64,000 bases of DNA from Streptomyces rimosus (GCF_008704655.1 NZ_CP023688.1:2976001-3040000), one strand, 5' to 3'. Numbered from the stretch's first letter, positions 43,184-51,621 are shown. Numbers and translations: made by a program. Notes: a model not told the origin generated them from the sequence alone.

Positions 43184-45526
43184 ATGCCGTCCCGCGCACC
43201 GTCGCGGCGTCACTGGCGTGCGCTGCTCGCGCTCGCCGCCGTCGCCGTGTCGCTGTTCCTCGCCCTGACCACGCCCGCCCGCCTCGGCCTCGACCTGCGC
43301 GGCGGGACCCAGATCGTCCTGGAGACCAAGGACTCGCCCACCGCACGTGCCGACTCCGCCGCCACCGACCGGGCCCTGGAGGTGCTGCGGCAGCGGGTCG
43401 ACGCGCTCGGCGTCGCCGAACCGTCGCTGTCCCGCTCCGGTGAGAAGCGCATCGTCGCCGAACTGCCCGGCGTACGGGACCCGAAGGAGGCCGTCGAGGT
43501 CATCGGCCGTACCGCGCAGCTCACGTTCCATCCCGTCCTCGGGACCACGCAGGATCCGAAGGGCACGCCGGAGGCGAAGGCCAAGGGAGACCGCACCCGT
43601 GTCCTCCCCGACCCCGACGCCCCCGGCCAGGCCCTGCGGCTCGGCCCGCCCGCGCTGACCGGCGAGGGCGTCAAGGACGCGGAGGCCGTCTTCGACGCGC
43701 AGGGCGGGCGCGGCTGGACCGTCGACCTGGCTTTCCGGGGCGCCGCCGCCGACGCCTGGGCCCGGATCACCGGCGAGGCGGCGTGTGCGGCGCCCGGCGA
43801 TCCGGCGCGGCGGGTGGCGATCGTCCTGGACGGCAAGGTCATCTCGGCGCCCGGCATGCAGCAGAGCGTGCCCTGCAAGACCGGCATCCCCGGTGGAAAC
43901 GCGCAGATCACGGGCGGGTTCAGTGACGCCGAGGCCCGCGACCTGGCGGCCCTGGTCAAGGGCGGCGCCCTGCCGGTGCCCGTCGAGGTCGTCGAACAGC
44001 GCACCGTCGGCCCGACGCTGGGCGCCGACGCCATCAAGGCCAGCGCCACCGCCGCGGTCATCGGCCTGCTGTGCACCGGCGCGTTCGTGATCGTCGTCTA
44101 CCGGCTGCTGGGCGCGCTGGCCACGGTGGCCCTCGCCGCGTACGGGCTGCTCTCGTACGCCGTGCTGGTCGCCCTGGGCGCCACCCTCACCCTCCCCGGG
44201 CTCGCCGGTTTCGTGCTGGCGATCGGTATGGCGGTGGACGCCAACGTGCTGGTCTTCGAGCGGGCCCGGGAGGAGTACGCACGCCGCGCGGCCCGCTCCG
44301 GCGGGGATCTGCGGCGCCCGCTGCGCGAGGGCTTCGGCAAGGCGTTCAGCGCGATCATCGACTCGAACGTGACCACGCTGCTCGCCGCCGGCCTGCTGTT
44401 CTTCTTCGCCACCGGCCCGGTCAAGGGCTTCGGTGTGACCCTGTCCATCGGCGTGCTGGCCTCGATGGTCTCCGCGCTGGTCATCACCCGGGTGCTGGCG
44501 GAGTGGGCGGTGCGCCGGCGCTCCGTGCGGCGGCGGCCCGCGCTCACCGGGATGGCGTCCGAGGGGCGGGTACGGCGCCGGCTGGCCCGGCGCGAGCCGC
44601 GGCTGATGCGGCACCGCCGCACCTGGCTGGGCATCGGCGCCGGTCTGCTGCTGTTCGCCGTCGCCGGGATCGGCGTCCGGGGCCTGGAGTTCGGCGTGGA
44701 GTTCACCGGCGGCCGGCTCGTCGAGTACAGCACCAGCCGTACGGTGGACGCCGGGACGGCGCGCGCAGCTGTCGCCGACGCGGGCTTCCCGCGCGCGGTG
44801 GTCCAGGAGTCGGGCGACGGCGGCATCACCGTACGGACCGAGCGGCTGACCGACGCCGAGCAGGACCGTATCCGCGCGTCCCTCCAGAAGCCCGGCGGCA
44901 CGGTCGAGGTCGAACGGGACGAGAAGATCGGGCCCAGCATGGGCAGCGAGCTGCGCGGCAAGGCGCTGATCGCGCTGGGCATCGCGGTCGCCGCCCAGCT
45001 GGTCTATCTGAGCATCCGCTTCCGCTGGACGTTCGCGACGGCGGCGGTGCTCGCCATGGTGCAGGACGTGGTGCTGGTGGTGGGCCTGTTCGCCTGGCTG
45101 GGCAAGCCGGTGGACAGCGTCTTCCTGGCGGCGCTGCTGACCGTCGTCGGCTACTCCGTCAACGACACGGTCGTGCTCTTCGACCGTGTACGGGAGCTGC
45201 GGCGCGGTGCCAAGGGCGACCGGGCGGCGCGCGGTCCCGAAGGGCTGGCCCGGCTCGCCGACCGGGCGATCGTGCAGACCGTGCCACGCACGGTGAACAC
45301 CGGCATGGGCGCCCTGTTCGTCCTGGCGGCCCTCGCGGTGCTGGGCGGCGACTCGCTGGCCGACTTCTCCGTGGCGCTGCTCGCGGGCGTCCTGTTCGGC
45401 ATCGCCTCGACCGTCTTCACCGCCACCCCGGCCGCCGTCCTCCTGGAGGGCCGCCACCCGGCCCCGGAGGCACCGGTCTCCCGGCCGCGCGACAAGGCCA
45501 GGACGGGGACGGGAGCGGTGGTCTGA
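43184..45526 (+). CDS. secDF: Fused protein-export protein SecDF
   Basis: 780 aa, ATG at 43184 with GAAGGGGA upstream. The SecD half has helix TM1, LGLDLRGGTQIVLE, a periplasmic P1 region and TM2-6 (about residues 285-440; GMAVDANVLVFERAREE, FSAIIDSNVTTLLAAGLLFF). The SecF half begins with FGVEFTGGRLVEY and ends with the GYSVNDTVVLFDRVRE and RTVNTGMGALFV motifs. The H+-driven motor assists late SecYEG translocation. Fusion of SecD and SecF is known; Streptomyces also has separate secD and secF, so this may be a second copy. Followed by a terminator. Confidence 0.93.
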   Translation: MPSRAPSRRHWRALLALAAVAVSLFLALTTPARLGLDLRGGTQIVLETKDSPTARADSAATDRALEVLRQRVDALGVAEPSLSRSGEKRIVAELPGVRDPKEAVEVIGRTAQLTFHPVLGTTQDPKGTPEAKAKGDRTRVLPDPDAPGQALRLGPPALTGEGVKDAEAVFDAQGGRGWTVDLAFRGAAADAWARITGEAACAAPGDPARRVAIVLDGKVISAPGMQQSVPCKTGIPGGNAQITGGFSDAEARDLAALVKGGALPVPVEVVEQRTVGPTLGADAIKASATAAVIGLLCTGAFVIVVYRLLGALATVALAAYGLLSYAVLVALGATLTLPGLAGFVLAIGMAVDANVLVFERAREEYARRAARSGGDLRRPLREGFGKAFSAIIDSNVTTLLAAGLLFFFATGPVKGFGVTLSIGVLASMVSALVITRVLAEWAVRRRSVRRRPALTGMASEGRVRRRLARREPRLMRHRRTWLGIGAGLLLFAVAGIGVRGLEFGVEFTGGRLVEYSTSRTVDAGTARAAVADAGFPRAVVQESGDGGITVRTERLTDAEQDRIRASLQKPGGTVEVERDEKIGPSMGSELRGKALIALGIAVAAQLVYLSIRFRWTFATAAVLAMVQDVVLVVGLFAWLGKPVDSVFLAALLTVVGYSVNDTVVLFDRVRELRRGAKGDRAARGPEGLARLADRAIVQTVPRTVNTGMGALFVLAALAVLGGDSLADFSVALLAGVLFGIASTVFTATPAAVLLEGRHPAPEAPVSRPRDKARTGTGAVV

Positions 45527-45532
45527 CACAGC

Positions 45533-45568
45533 ACCGGGGGCGGGACCGCGCACGGCCCCGCCCCCGGT
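45533..45568. terminator. 12-bp perfect hairpin between secDF and icmA
   Basis: ACCGGGGGCGGG (45533-45544) pairs with CCCGCCCCCGGT (45557-45568). Bidirectional for the convergent genes secDF and icmA. Confidence 0.75.
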
Positions 45569-45579
45569 ACGTACTGTCC

Positions 45580-47280
45580 CTAGAAGCCCGCGGGCTCCGT
45601 GTACACGCCCCACTCGTCGCGGAGCACGTTGCAGATCTCGCCGAGCGTGGCCTCGGCCCGTACGGCCTCCAGCATCGGCTCGATCATGTTGCCGCCGTCG
45701 CGCGCGGCGGCGAGCATCGCGTCCAGCGAGGAGCGCACCCGGGCGTCGTCGCGGGCCGCCTTGCGGTCCCCGAGCACCCGCACCTGCTCGCGCTCGACCT
45801 CGTGGCTGACGCGCAGGATCTCCAGGTCGCCGGTGACCGAGCCGTGGTGGCAGTTGACGCCGACGACCTTCTTCTCGCCCTTCTCCAGCGCCTGCTGGTA
45901 CTGGAAGGCGGACTCGGCGATCTCGCCGGTGAACCAGCCGTCCTCGATGCCGCGCAGGATGCCGGAGGTGATGGGGCCAATGGGGTGCTGCCCGTCGGGC
46001 ACAGCCCGCGTGCCGCGCTCCTTGATCTGCTCGAAGATCTTCTCGGCGTCGGCCTCGATCCGGTCGGTCAGCGCCTCGACGAACCACGAACCGCCCAGCG
46101 GGTCCGCGACGTTGGCGACGCCGGTCTCCTCCATCAGCACCTGCTGCGTGCGCAGCGCGATCTCCGCGGCCTGCTCGCTGGGCAGGGCGAGGGTCTCGTC
46201 CAGCGCGTTCGTGTGCAGGGAGTTGGTGCCGCCGAGGACCGCGGCGAGCGCTTCCACGGCCGTACGGACGACGTTGTTGTACGGCTGCTGGGCGGTCAGC
46301 GAGACGCCGGCGGTCTGCGTGTGGAAGCGCAGCCACTGGGCCTTCTCGCTGGTGGCGCCGTACACGTCGCGCATCCAGCGGGCCCAGATGCGGCGGGCCG
46401 CCCGGAACTTCGCGATCTCCTCGAAGAAGTCCACATGGGCGTCGAAGAAGAAGGACAGGCCGGGCGCGAAGGTGTTCACGTCCAGGCCGCGGGAGAGGCC
46501 CAGCTCGACGTAGCCGAAGCCGTCGGCGAGGGTGTACGCCAGCTCCTGCGCGGCCGTCGCGCCCGCCTCGCGGATGTGGTAGCCGGAGACCGACAGCGGC
46601 TTGTACGCGGGGATGGAGCGCGCGCAGTGCTCCATCAGGTCGCCGATCAGGCGCAGGTGGGGCTCGGGCGGGAAGAGCCACTCCTTCTGCGCGATGTACT
46701 CCTTGAAGATGTCGGTCTGGAGCGTGCCGTTCAGGACGCCCGGGTCCACGCCCTGGCGCTCGGCGGCGACCAGGTACATGCAGAAGACCGGGACGGCCGG
46801 GCCGGAGATCGTCATCGAGGTCGTCACGTCGCCCAGCGGGATGTCCTTGAACAGGACCTCCATGTCGGCGGCGGAGTCGATGGCGACGCCGCAGTGGCCG
46901 ACCTCGCCGAGCGAGCGCGGGTCGTCGGAGTCGCGGCCCATCAGGGTCGGCATGTCGAACGCGACCGAGAGGCCGCCGCCGCCGGCCTTGAGGATCATCT
47001 TGTAGCGCTCGTTGGTCTGCTCGGCGTTGCCGAAGCCCGCGAACTGGCGGATGGTCCAGGTGCGGCCGCGGTAGCCGGTCGGGTACAGCCCGCGGGTGAA
47101 CGGGTACTCACCGGGCCAGCCGATGCGCTCGAAGCCGTCGACGGTGTCGCCGGGGCGGGGGCCGTACGCCGGCTCGACGGGATCGCCGGAGAGCGTGGTG
47201 AAGTCCGCGTCCCGCTTGCGGGCGGAGTCGTACCGGGCCTGCCAGCGGCGGCGGCCCTCTTCGATGGCTTCAGCGTCCAT
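45580..47280 (-). CDS. icmA: Isobutyryl-CoA mutase large subunit
   Basis: 566 aa, ATG at 47280, matching the known IcmA length. Coenzyme-B12-dependent interconversion of isobutyryl-CoA and n-butyryl-CoA with the small IcmB subunit (not in this window). The substrate-selecting positions decide the call: Phe80 (TIRQF80AGF) where methylmalonyl-CoA mutases carry Tyr, and Gln198 (YIAQ198KEW) where they carry Arg. Other motifs: GGLSVAFDMPTLMGRDSDDP, SVSGYHIREAGATAAQELAY, GGTNSLHTNALDE. The promoter is apparently leaderless with a palindrome over the spacer (47288-47317). Feeds butyryl units to polyketide building blocks or fatty acid metabolism. Confidence 0.95.
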   Translation of the reverse strand: MDAEAIEEGRRRWQARYDSARKRDADFTTLSGDPVEPAYGPRPGDTVDGFERIGWPGEYPFTRGLYPTGYRGRTWTIRQFAGFGNAEQTNERYKMILKAGGGGLSVAFDMPTLMGRDSDDPRSLGEVGHCGVAIDSAADMEVLFKDIPLGDVTTSMTISGPAVPVFCMYLVAAERQGVDPGVLNGTLQTDIFKEYIAQKEWLFPPEPHLRLIGDLMEHCARSIPAYKPLSVSGYHIREAGATAAQELAYTLADGFGYVELGLSRGLDVNTFAPGLSFFFDAHVDFFEEIAKFRAARRIWARWMRDVYGATSEKAQWLRFHTQTAGVSLTAQQPYNNVVRTAVEALAAVLGGTNSLHTNALDETLALPSEQAAEIALRTQQVLMEETGVANVADPLGGSWFVEALTDRIEADAEKIFEQIKERGTRAVPDGQHPIGPITSGILRGIEDGWFTGEIAESAFQYQQALEKGEKKVVGVNCHHGSVTGDLEILRVSHEVEREQVRVLGDRKAARDDARVRSSLDAMLAAARDGGNMIEPMLEAVRAEATLGEICNVLRDEWGVYTEPAGF

Positions 47281-47287
47281 ACCGACA

Positions 47288-47317
47288 AATTTACTTGGAC
47301 GTCCTAGTAATTGTCGA
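47288..47317 (-). promoter_or_regulatory. icmA leaderless promoter with palindromic operator
   Basis: On the minus strand -35 TCGACA (47312-47317), spacer of 18, -10 TAAATT (47288-47293), then 7 nt to the ATG, so the transcript would start at or next to the start codon. A 20-bp near-perfect palindrome TTACTTGGAC/GTCCTAGTAA (47291-47310, one mismatched pair) fills the spacer, ideal for repression. Confidence 0.65.
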
Positions 47318-47394
47318 TGGCAAGCCGGGAACGCCCTTCGGGCGGCCCCGTGAAGAGCAGGGAAAGCGCAGGTGGGACGGATGGCAGCGAAAAC

Positions 47395-47420
47395 GCCGGC
47401 CGGGACGGCTCCCGGCCGGC
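47395..47420 (-). terminator. 11-bp perfect hairpin after DUF3817 gene
   Basis: GCCGGCCGGGA (47395-47405), loop CGGC, TCCCGGCCGGC (47410-47420), 17 nt beyond the DUF3817 stop on the minus strand. Confidence 0.7.
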
Positions 47421-47437
47421 GCGCCGCGGTGCGGGGC

Positions 47438-47770
47438 TCAGACCTTGGCGGGCTGCGGCGTACCGTCCGCGACCAGCGGCTCGATCTCGCGGACGACCTT
47501 GCGCTCGACGAAGAAGGCGGCGGTCGGGATGGTGCCGGAGATCAGCACCCACAGCAGCTTGCCGAACTTCCACTTCGCCTTGGAGCCCAGGTCGAAGGCG
47601 AAGACCAGGTAGATGATGTAGAGCACGCCGTGGATCTGGGAGACCACGAGGGTCAGGTCCTTGCCCGTGCCGAAGCCGTACTTGGCCACCATGCAGGCGC
47701 ACAGCACGAGGAGCATCACGGCAGTGACGTAGGCCATCACCCGGTAGCGGGTCAGCACGCTTCGTTTCAT
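47438..47770 (-). CDS. DUF3817 small membrane protein
   Basis: 110 aa from ATG at 47770. Three membrane helices: RVMAYVTAVMLLVLCACMV, HGVLYIIYLVFAFDLGSKAK and FGKLLWVLISGTIPTAAFFVE. Function unknown; a paralogue lies at 51148-51492. A TACGCT hexamer 6 nt before the ATG may mark a leaderless start, but the -35 is poor. No RBS stands out. Confidence 0.9.
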   Translation of the reverse strand: MKRSVLTRYRVMAYVTAVMLLVLCACMVAKYGFGTGKDLTLVVSQIHGVLYIIYLVFAFDLGSKAKWKFGKLLWVLISGTIPTAAFFVERKVVREIEPLVADGTPQPAKV

Positions 47771-47823
47771 GGTCCGAGCGTAACCGCCCGTTCCGGGGCG
47801 ATCTTCGCCGCCCCTACCACGGA

Positions 47824-48333
47824 TCAGTCGTCCTTGAAATCCCCGGCCGCCACGCGCAGCGGACGCAGCAGCGCGAAGATCTCCGCGCACTCCTCGGCGT
47901 CATAGGCGCCCAGGCCGAAGTCCATCGCCATCAGGTCGCGGGTGGCCGCGTCGCAGACCTCGCGCCCCTTGGGGGTGATGGAGGCCAGCGTGCCGCGCCC
48001 GTCGTTGGGGTTCGGCCGCTTGTCGACCAGGCGGGCCTTGACCAGCCGGTCCACGGTGTTGGTCACCGAGGTCGGATGGACCATCAGCCGCTCCCCGATC
48101 TTCGACATGGGCAGCTCGCCCGCCTTGGAGAAGGTGAGCAGCACCAGCGCCTCATACCGCGCGAACGTCAGGCCGTACGGCTTGAGCACCGCGTCCACCT
48201 CGGACAGCAGGATCTGGTGGGCACGCATGACCGAGGTGATGGCGGCCATGGACGGCACGGCGCCCCATCGCTGCTGCCACAGTTCATCGGCACGGGCGAT
48301 GGGGTCGAAGGCAAGACTGAGCGGCTTCGGCAC
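47824..48333 (-). CDS. MarR-family regulator
   Basis: 169 aa, GTG at 48333. An N-terminal extension (PLSLAFDPIARADELWQQRW) precedes the MarR winged helix (LTFARYEALVLLTFSK, MSKIGERLMVHPTSVTNTVD, RPNPNDGRGTLASITPKGR). Its own promoter seems leaderless, with -10 TAGGGT overlapped by a palindrome, suggesting autorepression. Co-oriented with DUF3817, whose promoter region is 53 nt downstream. Ligand unknown. Confidence 0.92.
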   Translation of the reverse strand: MPKPLSLAFDPIARADELWQQRWGAVPSMAAITSVMRAHQILLSEVDAVLKPYGLTFARYEALVLLTFSKAGELPMSKIGERLMVHPTSVTNTVDRLVKARLVDKRPNPNDGRGTLASITPKGREVCDAATRDLMAMDFGLGAYDAEECAEIFALLRPLRVAAGDFKDD

Positions 48334-48336
48334 GCC

Positions 48337-48369
48337 ACCGACCCTACCGGTCGGTCATATCGTGGTCAG
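48337..48369 (-). promoter_or_regulatory. MarR gene promoter and autoregulatory palindrome
   Basis: Minus-strand -35 CTGACC (48364-48369), 17-nt spacer, -10 TAGGGT (48341-48346), 7 nt to the GTG. Inverted repeat ACCGACC-N5-GGTCGGT (48337-48355) covers the -10. Confidence 0.5.
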
Positions 48370-48399
48370 CCCTGTCTCGCTTTTCGGTACGCATACTGT

Positions 48400-49713
48400 T
48401 CACTCCGCGGGCCCCGAGAGCACGGGCCGGCCGGCGCGGGTCCGCCGCACCTCCGCCACCACCAGCAGCACGCACACCACCCCCACCACCCCGCCCGCCG
48501 GCATCGCCACCCACAGGGGCGTGTACTCCGCGGCGACGCCCGCCGCGCCCATCCCCAGGCCCATGATCGTCATGCGGCCCGCCTGCATCACCGTCATGGC
48601 CTGCCCCAGCAGCTCGTCGGGGACGGCGGCGACGAACCAGCGGTCCACGCCGAAGTTGTACGCGATGCCGGTGCCGGTCAGGACGAGCAGCACCACCGCC
48701 CAGCCCAGCGACGGGCGGAAGGCGAAGCCGAGGGACGGCAGGACGCAGAAGACGCCCAGCGGGAACGTCAGCCGGGCCCGGGCGCGCGGGCCGAGGAACG
48801 TGCCGACCAGCGTCTCGGCGGTGATCGCGCCCACCGGCATGGCGCACATCAGCAGCCCCGCGCCTGCCGGTCCCGCGCCGAGCAGGTCCGCGTACGGGAT
48901 GAGCAGCGCCTCGGGGACGACGACGAACGTCGGCGGCAGCCAGGTCAGCAGCAGGAGCGCCCGGATGCGGCGGTCGGCCAGCAGGCGGCGGGTGCCGGAC
49001 AGCGAGGTGCCCAGCAGCGCGCCGCGGGCCGTCTGGCGCGCCGGCCGGGCGCGGGTGCCCAGGCGCAGCAGCAGCGCCGAGCCGAGGAACGTACCGGCCG
49101 TGATGGCGAGCACCGTGCCGGGCGTCACCGTGGCCAGCAGCAGCCCGCCCGCCGCGAAGCCGACGAGCTGCGCGCTCTGGTTGACGATGCGGATCAGCGA
49201 GCGGCCCATGACGAAGAGGTCGCCCTCCCCCAGTACGTCGCCGAGCGTCGCGGCCCGCGTGCCCGCGAAGACGGGGGCGATGGCGGCGGTCGCGCAGCGC
49301 AGCGCCAGCAGCACCGCGACCGGCGTGCCCGGGACGACCATCGCGGCGGCGCAGCCCGCGCACAGCAGATCGCAGACGACGAGGACGCGGCGGGCCGGGT
49401 AGCGGTCGGCGATCGCGGAGAGCAGCGTGCCGCCGATGACGTACGGCAGCAGGCCGAGCGCGAACGTCAGCGCGCTGAGCAGCGGCGATCCGGTGAGCCG
49501 GTAGACCAGCACGGACAGCGCGATCTCGCAGACGACGACGCCGAGGGCGGACAGGAGGTGCGCGGCGAAGACGGAGCGGAATTCGGGGACGGCGAAGACG
49601 AGACGGTATCCGGCACCGGGGGCCGGGGCGGGGGCCGTGGGCTCCGGGGGCGCGGCCGGGTCCGGGCACGGTGCGGTGGGGCCCGTGGCGGCGGGCCCGG
49701 AAGGCGTCGGCAT
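48400..49713 (-). CDS. MFS transporter (drug-efflux type)
   Basis: 437 aa from ATG at 49713. Pro/Ala-rich N-terminal 30 residues, then about 11-12 membrane helices. Motif-A-like loop AIADRYPARRVLVVCDLL after helix 2; HRxR-type features are weak. It resembles the MFS_3/enterobactin-exporter-like group of efflux proteins. Divergent from an ArsR-like regulator, with palindrome TTCGGC-GACA-GCCGAA between them, so it is probably controlled by it. Substrate unknown. Confidence 0.9.
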   Translation of the reverse strand: MPTPSGPAATGPTAPCPDPAAPPEPTAPAPAPGAGYRLVFAVPEFRSVFAAHLLSALGVVVCEIALSVLVYRLTGSPLLSALTFALGLLPYVIGGTLLSAIADRYPARRVLVVCDLLCAGCAAAMVVPGTPVAVLLALRCATAAIAPVFAGTRAATLGDVLGEGDLFVMGRSLIRIVNQSAQLVGFAAGGLLLATVTPGTVLAITAGTFLGSALLLRLGTRARPARQTARGALLGTSLSGTRRLLADRRIRALLLLTWLPPTFVVVPEALLIPYADLLGAGPAGAGLLMCAMPVGAITAETLVGTFLGPRARARLTFPLGVFCVLPSLGFAFRPSLGWAVVLLVLTGTGIAYNFGVDRWFVAAVPDELLGQAMTVMQAGRMTIMGLGMGAAGVAAEYTPLWVAMPAGGVVGVVCVLLVVAEVRRTRAGRPVLSGPAE

Positions 49714-49752
49714 GACGGCAGCGTGCCGGGCCGGTCCGTAGGGCCCCAGTCT

Positions 49753-49768
49753 TTCGGCGACAGCCGAA
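49753..49768. promoter_or_regulatory. Palindrome between MFS and ArsR-like genes
   Basis: TTCGGC-GACA-GCCGAA, perfect 6-bp arms (49753-49758, 49763-49768), 40 nt upstream of the MFS start. Likely operator of the adjacent regulator. Confidence 0.45.
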
Positions 49769-49831
49769 TTCAGGGGACGACCGGCCGCAGGGCGGGAAGA
49801 GTGGGGGTGTGAGGAAAGGGGGGCCGCGGCC

Positions 49832-50830
49832 ATGCCGCTGGACATGCGCTTCGGCGCGGAGGACCTGCTGCGCATCCGCTTCGCCATCTCGCCGCTGTGC
49901 GAGACGCACGAGGCCGTACGGACACTGTTACGCACCGACCGGCACGGCTACCACCTGCCCTGGCTGCGGCGGATGCGCGCCGCGGTGGCGGGCCTGGACC
50001 TGTCCGCGCTGTGGCTGCTGATGCCGTCACCGAACCCCGGCTACACCCCGGACTTCCTGGGGCCGCCGCCGCAGTCGTCGCTCGCACCGTTCGAAGAGGA
50101 GCTGGCGCGGGTACGGGCCACGGACCCGGCCATCGCCCACGCGGAGCTGGCCAAGTCGCTGGCCTGTACGCCGGGCGCGGCCGAGTCCCCGCGGGGCCGG
50201 GCGATGCTGGCGGACCCGGCCGCCGCCGTACAGGAGCTGGCCGATGTCACCGAGCTGGCCTGGCGCGCGCTGCTGGAGGCGGACTGGCCGCGGCTGCGCG
50301 CGCTGCTGGAGGCGGAGGTCGCCTACCGGTCACGGCAGCTGGCGGGCGAAGGGCTGGAGAAGCTGTTCGCGGACCTCAGCCCGCGGATCACCTGGTCGGA
50401 CGGCACCCTCACGGTCCGCACCCGCGCCCGGTTCCTCCAGATCCAGGACCTGGACGGCCGGGGCGTGCTGCTGATGCCGAGCGTCTTCGTATGGCCCGAC
50501 GTGGTCAGCGCGTACGAGCCGCACTGGCAGCCCACCGTGATCTACCCGGCGCGCGGCATCGGCGGGCTGTGGCACGAGCCGCGGACCGGGCGGGCGCTGG
50601 CCCGGCTGCTCGGCGTGAACCGGGCGGCGGTGCTCACCGCGCTGGACGAGCCGGCGTCCACCACGGCGCTGGCGCACCGGCTGGGCCTGGCGCCGTCGTC
50701 GGTGTCCGCGCAGCTGTCCGTGCTGCGCGACGCCGGACTGCTGACGTCGCGCCGGCACGGGCACCAGGTGCTGTACGAGCGCACGCCACTGGGCATCGCG
50801 CTCAGCGCGGGCGGCCCGCGGCCGGGCTGA
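49832..50830 (+). CDS. ArsR-like regulator with large N-terminal domain (DUF5937 type) and a TTA codon
   Basis: 332 aa from ATG at 49832 with AGGAAAGGGGGG upstream. The first 240 residues form a helical/beta domain of the DUF5937 type seen in front of ArsR helix-turn-helices (RFAISPLCETHEAVRTLLRT, PSVFVWPDVVSAYEPHWQPT). The C-terminal winged helix is clear: STTALAHRLGLAPSSVSAQL and LSVLRDAGLLTSRRHGHQVL. No metal-binding Cys pair. Divergent from the MFS exporter it likely represses. The in-frame TTA at 49928-49930 (in RTLLRTD) makes translation bldA-dependent. Ends 15 nt from the convergent thiamine-binding gene. Confidence 0.88.
   Translation: MPLDMRFGAEDLLRIRFAISPLCETHEAVRTLLRTDRHGYHLPWLRRMRAAVAGLDLSALWLLMPSPNPGYTPDFLGPPPQSSLAPFEEELARVRATDPAIAHAELAKSLACTPGAAESPRGRAMLADPAAAVQELADVTELAWRALLEADWPRLRALLEAEVAYRSRQLAGEGLEKLFADLSPRITWSDGTLTVRTRARFLQIQDLDGRGVLLMPSVFVWPDVVSAYEPHWQPTVIYPARGIGGLWHEPRTGRALARLLGVNRAAVLTALDEPASTTALAHRLGLAPSSVSAQLSVLRDAGLLTSRRHGHQVLYERTPLGIALSAGGPRPG
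49928..49930 (+). promoter_or_regulatory. TTA leucine codon (bldA dependence) in ArsR-like regulator
   Basis: In-frame TTA encoding Leu33 of the regulator. Rare in Streptomyces housekeeping genes and characteristic of late, developmentally timed ones. Confidence 0.85.
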
Positions 50831-50845
50831 GCGCGGACCCGGTTC

Positions 50846-51151
50846 TCAGTCCTCGCGGCCCGCCGCGAGGTGGCGCTCGACGGTCTCGACCTTGGAGGTC
50901 AGGCCGTCGGTGACGCCGGGCCTGATATCGGCCTTCAGGACCAGCGAGACCCGCCCGGCGCGTGCCTCGACGGCGGCCACGGCGCGCTTGACGACGTCCA
51001 TGACCTCGTCCCACTCGCCCTCGATGGACGTGAACATGGCGTCCGTACGGTTGGGCAGCCCGGACTCGCGGACCACCCGTACGGCGTCGGCGACGTACTC
51101 CCCGACGTCCTCACCGACCCCCAGCGGGCTGACCGAAAACGCGACGATCAT
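50846..51151 (-). CDS. MTH1187-family thiamine-binding protein
   Basis: 101 aa from ATG at 51151, overlapping the DUF3817 gene by ATGA. The family signature is visible: [13 protein letters not shown] at the N-terminus, [19 protein letters not shown], and C-terminal [13 protein letters not shown]. These small ferredoxin-fold proteins bind thiamine; the cellular role is unclear. Second gene of a two-gene unit. Confidence 0.9.
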   Translation of the reverse strand: MIVAFSVSPLGVGEDVGEYVADAVRVVRESGLPNRTDAMFTSIEGEWDEVMDVVKRAVAAVEARAGRVSLVLKADIRPGVTDGLTSKVETVERHLAAGRED

Positions 51152-51492
51152 GCGTTGACCACGCCTTCCCGGCGGGCGCGGGCGGCGATGACGACGGCCT
51201 CGGCCTCCCGCTTGAGGCGGCGGTCGGCGATGAACCCGCCGGTCGGCACGATGGACAGGACGAAGTAGAGGGCGGCGGTCCCGAAGGACCACTTCGTGCG
51301 GTTCCAGGCGTCCAGCCAGAAGAGCACGTACAGGATGAACAGCACGCCGTGCACCGGGCCCAGGACCGGCACCGCGTTGAAGTCGGTCGTGTACTTCAGG
51401 ATGGTGCAGACGATCAGCAGCAACCAGGAAGCGGCTTCGGGCACGGACGCCAGGCGGAGCCGGCGCAGGGCGGATGCGGTCTTGATGTCCAC
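51148..51492 (-). CDS. DUF3817 small membrane protein (second copy)
   Basis: 114 aa from GTG at 51492; GAGG lies about 5 nt upstream. Three membrane helices: [34 protein letters not shown] and [20 protein letters not shown]. It shares the HGVLxIxYxxFxxD and KWxFG patterns with the 110-aa copy at 47438. Overlaps the thiamine-binding gene by ATGA. Divergent from the AIM24 array. Confidence 0.9.
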   Translation of the reverse strand: MDIKTASALRRLRLASVPEAASWLLLIVCTILKYTTDFNAVPVLGPVHGVLFILYVLFWLDAWNRTKWSFGTAALYFVLSIVPTGGFIADRRLKREAEAVVIAARARREGVVNA

Positions 51493-51608
51493 GGGAACCT
51501 CGTTCGGGTGGCAGGTGGCGGCACGGTGCGCTTGTGCGGCATTTCACAAGGGCGTCACCATTGTTGCAGGCCCGTAAAGGATCACTGTTCAGGGGTCGGC
51601 GCGCCGGT

Positions 51609-51621
51609 TACCTTCGATCCC
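51609..51621 (+). promoter_or_regulatory. Possible leaderless -10 of the AIM24 operon
   Basis: TACCTT (51609-51614) lies 7 nt before GTG 51622; a weak -35 TGTTCA is 17 nt further up. No Shine-Dalgarno precedes this gene, consistent with a leaderless transcript. Confidence 0.4.

Noticed and set aside
42755..46681. 1308-aa minus-strand ORF across secDF and part of icmA
   Set aside because: Overlaps two well-supported genes in other frames; its composition is that of an antisense shadow.
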